Positions 16,349-17,926 of a DNA stretch of 17,926 nucleotides are shown here, piece by piece. The DNA comes from JBBRWV01 sp038248985 (GTDB lineage Bacteria > Planctomycetota > Phycisphaerae > WQYP01). Both the position numbers and the translations under genes were made by a program. Where the stretch lies: positions 1-17,926 of the forward strand of contig JBBRWV010000077.1 of assembly GCA_038248985.1 (NCBI GenBank). The letters run 5' to 3'. The notes under the pieces were generated by a model. The model was not told the origin of the DNA, did no database searches, and worked only from the letters and a program-made list of their open reading frames with translations. Within the stretch, counting starts at the first letter, position 1, and each line of letters starts with the position of its first letter.

Positions 16349-16454
16349 GGGGTTCTCCTGGGACAGCGAATCTTGATCGTACCGGAACGCCGTCCGGATG
16401 TCATGGCAGAGGGCCGAGTGAGGACCGAGGTGGGGGTTCCGACAAGTTCAAGCA

Positions 16455-16485
16455 ATTATACATAACGTATCTTATAGGACGTTAA
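16455..16485 (-). promoter_or_regulatory. Candidate promoter of nuoC-nuoD
   Basis: On the minus strand a perfect TATAAT (16460-16455) lies 19 bases after TTAACG (16485-16480), which matches the -35 consensus at four positions. The leader would be about 100 bases. The rest of the 268-base divergent region (16349-16616) shows no clear promoter for the plus-strand glycosyltransferase gene. Confidence 0.4.
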
Positions 16486-16616
16486 TAGGGGGGTAGGATT
16501 GGGCGGATCGGTCGGGAAAACTGGGAATGAGAGGAGATTCTGATAGGATGCGGGAATGGATCAACCGGTGGCGGTGGAGATTAGGATCGCGTCTTTAGGG
16601 CTGAGTCGATCACGTT

Positions 16617-17855
16617 ATGACTGTTCCGAGTGTATCGCAATTTGATGCTCGCGTGGGCGAAACTCCAGATCAGGTGGCGTTCATCGCGGCAATACCCGTC
16701 TTTAACGATTGGGCGGCAGCGCGATTGCTGCTGAGCAAACTCGACACGGCGTTGCGGGCAGCCAATCTTCGAGTTCAGGTAATTCTCATTGACGATGGAT
16801 CAACGGTTCCGGCGGAACTGGATTTCAGAGAATTGAATCTGGAGGCAGTCTGCTCGATCGAGGTTCTATTGCTGAGGAGAAACCTGGGGCATCAACGAGC
16901 GATTGCGATTGGGCTTACCTACGCACATCACCAGACCAAGGATTTACCGATCTTGGTCATGGATGCGGACGGGGAAGATAGTCCAGGGGATGTACCGAGC
17001 CTTTATCGGAAGTTCCAAGAGGAACTGGGTCAGAAGGTTATTTTTGCCAAGCGTTCCAAGCGGTCGGAATCGTTGGGGTTCAGAGTTTTTTATCAGATTT
17101 ATAAGCTCACGTACCGGATGCTGACCGGATTTGATGTGAATGTAGGAAACTTCAGCATTGCCCCGGCGATTGCAGTCGACCGGTTGGTGGTGGTATCGGA
17201 ATTGTGGAGTCATTATGCGGCGGCCGTGCATAAGGCCCGCATTCTCTATGCCACCATCGATACGAAGCGTGATAAGCGACTAGACGGCGAATCACGCATG
17301 AACTTCGTGGCACTGGTCATTCACGGGCTCAGTGCCATCAGCGTATTCAGTCAGGCGACCAATTGGAAGCGCTATTACGCGTCGCTGTTGCGACCTTACA
17401 TTCATGGGCGAGTACTGGAGGTGGGGGCAGGAATTGGCGGGACGACCCCCTATTTGTGGAATAGAACGTGCAGTGAATGGGTGTGCCTGGAGCCGGACCG
17501 ACGTTTGCTGGAAAAGCTGCGGGCCAATCTGGCCAGCCATCCGGAGATGACGGGAATAGAAACGAGCGTGGGCACGACGGCGGATATTCCGAATAGCGAG
17601 AAGTACGATTGCATCCTCTATATCGATGTGCTGGAGCATCTGGAACAGGACCGGGCGGAATTGGACAAGGCCTCGAATTTCGTTGCTGAAGGGGGGCGAA
17701 TCATCGTACTTTCGCCAGCGCATCAGTGGCTGTTTTCACCGTTTGACGCGGCTCTGGGGCATGTACGTCGATACACGCGAAAGACACTAAGGACCGGCGC
17801 ATCAACAACTGTCAATGATTTACTGGGGCACGGCCACATAGTTCCACTTGGGTAG
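16617..17855 (+). CDS. Glycosyltransferase 2 / SAM methyltransferase fusion, 3' end replaced
   Basis: Residues about 20-245 form a family 2 glycosyltransferase of the dolichol-phosphate-mannose-synthase/ArnC type. VILIDDGST (55-63), RRNLGHQRAIAIGL (87-100) and the metal-binding DADGEDSP (116-123) are visible. Residues about 246-392 form a class I SAM methyltransferase, with GRVLEVGAGIGGTT (264-277), the acidic LEPD (291-294) and DVLEHL (337-342). Bifunctional proteins of this order are known and fit cell-surface polysaccharide or lipid-linked sugar synthesis. Up to HVRRYTRKTLR (382-392) the domain is normal. The final 20 residues are unrelated and end at a stop within apparent mobile DNA, so roughly 80-100 residues of the methyltransferase are missing. 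The glycosyltransferase half may still work. No ribosome binding site is clear before the ATG at 16617. Confidence 0.85.
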   Translation: MTVPSVSQFDARVGETPDQVAFIAAIPVFNDWAAARLLLSKLDTALRAANLRVQVILIDDGSTVPAELDFRELNLEAVCSIEVLLLRRNLGHQRAIAIGLTYAHHQTKDLPILVMDADGEDSPGDVPSLYRKFQEELGQKVIFAKRSKRSESLGFRVFYQIYKLTYRMLTGFDVNVGNFSIAPAIAVDRLVVVSELWSHYAAAVHKARILYATIDTKRDKRLDGESRMNFVALVIHGLSAISVFSQATNWKRYYASLLRPYIHGRVLEVGAGIGGTTPYLWNRTCSEWVCLEPDRRLLEKLRANLASHPEMTGIETSVGTTADIPNSEKYDCILYIDVLEHLEQDRAELDKASNFVAEGGRIIVLSPAHQWLFSPFDAALGHVRRYTRKTLRTGASTTVNDLLGHGHIVPLG

Positions 17856-17926
17856 CAGGTCGTCGAAGCGCAGTCGCATCGTGGCCTTGAAGTCGTCGGC
17901 CACGGTGCGTCGCGTCTCGTAGATGC
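17788..17926. mobile_element. Left end of a putative insertion sequence, cut by the window edge
   Basis: The methyltransferase reading frame loses similarity at about 17788-17793 (after RKTLR). From there on only about 30 bases separate the break from the end of an ORF on the opposite strand. This compact layout is that of an insertion-sequence end. A TA dinucleotide at 17788-17789, within CTAA, could be the target. The other end and any terminal repeat lie outside the window, so the boundary and family remain uncertain. Confidence 0.45.
17820..17926 (-). CDS. C-terminal fragment of a putative transposase
   Basis: On the minus strand an open frame enters from the window edge and stops at 17820. 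Its last 34 residues contain a charged stretch RRTVADDFKATMRLRFDD and end in LLPKWNYVAVPQ. I do not recognise the family. The ending WNY plus a few residues recalls several DDE transposases, but that is weak. The transposase call rests mainly on position: the frame ends about 30 bases from the point where the glycosyltransferase-methyltransferase gene is interrupted. Confidence 0.4.
   Translation of the reverse strand, partial: IYETRRTVADDFKATMRLRFDDLLPKWNYVAVPQ

Noticed and set aside
16548..16598. Sixteen-codon ORF (MREWINRWRW...) with a GAGGAG site upstream, before the glycosyltransferase gene
   Set aside because: It is in frame with the glycosyltransferase gene but ended by TAG. It could be a leader peptide, but nothing beyond chance supports it.

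Overview
The window looks like a chromosomal segment of a Planctomycetota bacterium, possibly class Phycisphaerae. The basis is indirect. There is a secreted PQQ-propeller protein that starts with the WPNYRGP signature common in that phylum, a very large PPi-type PEP carboxykinase-like protein, a SufS-SufE fusion, many genes without a clear Shine-Dalgarno site, and moderately high GC. No rRNA, tRNA, CRISPR array or defence system was seen.

Layout: (1) At 1-726 the start of an unidentified minus-strand gene leaves the window, followed by a MarR-type regulator whose upstream region carries a 14-bp near-palindrome. (2) At 727-4218 a 1163-residue protein on the plus strand is best read as a pyrophosphate-dependent phosphoenolpyruvate carboxykinase. 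(3) At 4245-10854 four minus-strand genes follow. They encode a long U32 'peptidase' of the RlhA/DUF3656 type with two cysteine clusters, a secreted PQQ-like beta-propeller with its own terminator, an RluA-family pseudouridine synthase, and a fused cysteine desulfurase/sulfur acceptor (SufS-SufE). The last two abut without a gap. (4) At 10913-14541 three plus-strand genes encode a small lipoprotein, the tRNA methylthiotransferase MiaB with an unusual insertion in its TRAM domain, and a primary-like sigma-70 factor with a good upstream promoter. (5) At 14601-16348 nuoC and nuoD of respiratory complex I form a pair on the minus strand, without nuoA or nuoB beside them. (6) At 16617-17926 a glycosyltransferase-2/methyltransferase fusion is cut off near its C-terminus, apparently by a mobile element whose end, and the end of whose minus-strand ORF, lie at the right edge.

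Most genes are housekeeping or central metabolism. A loose functional link runs through Fe-S and RNA modification: SufS-SufE supplies sulfur for Fe-S clusters, MiaB is a radical-SAM Fe-S enzyme, the U32 protein carries probable Fe-S cysteines and belongs to a family that hydroxylates RNA, and the RluA-type enzyme modifies RNA. I found no convincing wholly new system. The points most worth checking are the PPi-PEPCK assignment, the two cysteine clusters in the U32 protein, the MiaB insertion, the SufS-SufE fusion beside a pseudouridine synthase, the apparent leaderless starts around 10.85-11.63 kb, and the mobile-element disruption at the right end.
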